Source of the DNA: Acidobacteriota bacterium
GTDB taxonomy: Bacteria; Acidobacteriota; Polarisedimenticolia; Gp22-AA2
Assembly (NCBI GenBank): GCA_016202915.1
Contig: JACQNT010000088.1
Location: forward strand, 1 to 7,100
DNA length: 7,100 nt
Direction of reading: 5' to 3'
This document shows positions 6,347 to 7,100 of this stretch, one piece after another. The position numbers were made by a program, and so were the translations under genes. Position 1 is the first letter of the stretch; each line of letters opens with the position of its first letter. Under the pieces are notes generated by a model. That model saw nothing but the letters and a program-made list of their open reading frames with translations, had not been told where the DNA came from and did no database searches.

Positions 6347-7039
6347 TCAGTACGGGCGCCGTCCGGCCTCGGCGTCCGCCGGACGGACGTAATTGGGCCT
6401 CAGGTCGCCCGTCCTGTAGGCCGCGCCGGGGGCGAGGACGCTCCAGGCCCAGCGGGCGATCGCGCCGGCCAGCGGCGGGGGCGGCTCGACCGCCGCGACC
6501 GGCGCGCGCCCGGCGGCCCGCGCCGCCCGGCGGATCGCCTCGAGGCCGTCGCCCACGACGGAGGCCTCCGGAGGCAGCGCTTCGATCAGATCCGCGGGGC
6601 GCCAGGATCGGTCGGGCCCCAGCCGCGCCGGGCCGCCGGGCGCGCAGCGGAACAGGGTGGCGTAGATCTCCCCGCGCCCCGCCTCGATCGCCGCGCACAG
6701 GGTGGAGGCCGCGCCCGGGATCCCACCTTGCGCCGCCCGGGCGAGCGCCTCGAGGGTCGACAGCCCCGCGAGCCCGATGTTCAGCGAGTAGGCGAGCCCC
6801 TTGGCGGTGGCCATGCCGACCCGCACGCCGGTGAACGATCCCGGTCCCACGGCCACCGCGACGCCGGCCAGGTCGCGCGGCTTCAGGCCGTGCGTCTCGA
6901 GGAGACCGTCGATCCGGACCAGCAGATCGCGGGCGTGCGCGCCGCGCTCCGCGAGGTCCGCAGACGCCAGGATCTCCCGCGGGCGGGCGAGGGCGATGCT
7001 CCCCCGGCTGCTGGCCGTATCGATACCGAGGATCGGCAC
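6347..7039 (-). CDS. tsaB: tRNA threonylcarbamoyladenosine biosynthesis protein TsaB
   Basis: A 230-aa non-catalytic partner of TsaD in the complex that transfers threonylcarbamoyl to A37 of ANN-decoding tRNAs (t6A). It is a member of the ASKHA (Hsp70/actin-like) fold family. The N-terminus ILGIDTAS (3-10) is the phosphate-1-like strand, GAHARDLL (33-40) follows, and AVAVGPGSFTGVRVGMATAKGLA (61-83) contains the family's signature loop. The AIEAGRGEIYATLF segment (117-130) corresponds to the usual DARRGEVY motif. The C-terminal domain ends with RTGDLRPNYVRPADAEAG, typical of TsaB. The start is GTG 7039; the frame is open further upstream to the window edge without an ATG, but the family N-terminus begins here. 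The ATG at 7050 is out of frame. The gene lies 17 bp after the stop of the edge gene. Confidence 0.94.
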   Translation of the reverse strand: MPILGIDTASSRGSIALARPREILASADLAERGAHARDLLVRIDGLLETHGLKPRDLAGVAVAVGPGSFTGVRVGMATAKGLAYSLNIGLAGLSTLEALARAAQGGIPGAASTLCAAIEAGRGEIYATLFRCAPGGPARLGPDRSWRPADLIEALPPEASVVGDGLEAIRRAARAAGRAPVAAVEPPPPLAGAIARWAWSVLAPGAAYRTGDLRPNYVRPADAEAGRRPY

Positions 7040-7056
7040 GCGGGCCCCATCCCGCC

Positions 7057-7100
7057 TCAGGCACTGGCGGCCAGGCCGCCGCGGCGCAGGAAATCGGTGA
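7057..7100 (-). CDS. C-terminal end of an upstream gene (partial)
   Basis: On the minus strand a frame enters from the right edge, encodes TDFLRRGGLAASA and ends at TGA (7059-7057), 17 bp before the tsaB start. The spacing fits an upstream operon member, but thirteen residues are too few to name it, and the frame may be open only by chance. Confidence 0.4.
   Translation of the reverse strand, partial: TDFLRRGGLAASA

Noticed and set aside
6345..7064. Upstream extension of the rimI frame to a 401-codon product
   Set aside because: The extra 240 codons overlap tsaB and are low-complexity; the GNAT domain begins just after the ATG at 6344.

Overview
This is a GC-rich (roughly 70% by eye), almost fully coding stretch of bacterial chromosome. 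The best lineage guess is Acidobacteriota or a close relative. The main reason is a large exported protein with the layout of the acidobacterial VWFA-related family (TIGR03436-like); high GC, GTG starts and tightly overlapping genes agree but do not prove it. I see no mobile elements, CRISPR arrays, rRNA, recognisable tRNA or phage genes.

Layout. On the plus strand one gene (115-2220) encodes the exported VWFA-related protein. Everything else is on the minus strand, read from right to left: the last codons of an unidentified gene at the right edge (7057-7100), tsaB (6347-7039), rimI (5859-6344), a 107-bp gap with a possible promoter, a small DUF465/YdcH-like coiled-coil gene (5503-5751), psd (4782-5477), pssA (4030-4785), an aspartate-semialdehyde-dehydrogenase-like gene that lacks its catalytic cysteine (3006-4043), and a secreted coiled-coil plus beta-domain protein (2236-3009). 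The plus-strand gene and the last minus-strand gene converge with 15 bp between their stop codons.

Function. tsaB and rimI form a familiar pair: a subunit of the machinery that makes the t6A37 modification of tRNA, and a GNAT N-acetyltransferase. psd and pssA overlap by 4 bp (ATGA) and together make phosphatidylethanolamine from CDP-diacylglycerol and serine. The asd-like gene overlaps pssA by 14 bp and overlaps the secreted protein gene by 4 bp (GTGA), so the five genes from DUF465 to the secreted protein look like one translationally coupled operon.

What is unusual. Most of the window is ordinary housekeeping. The best candidate for something under-described is the downstream end of the phospholipid operon. 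There, a dehydrogenase homologue that has lost the active-site Cys, the three glycines of the nucleotide loop and the substrate Arg (but keeps the active-site Gln and His) is coupled to PE synthesis genes and to an unrecognised secreted coiled-coil/beta-domain protein.
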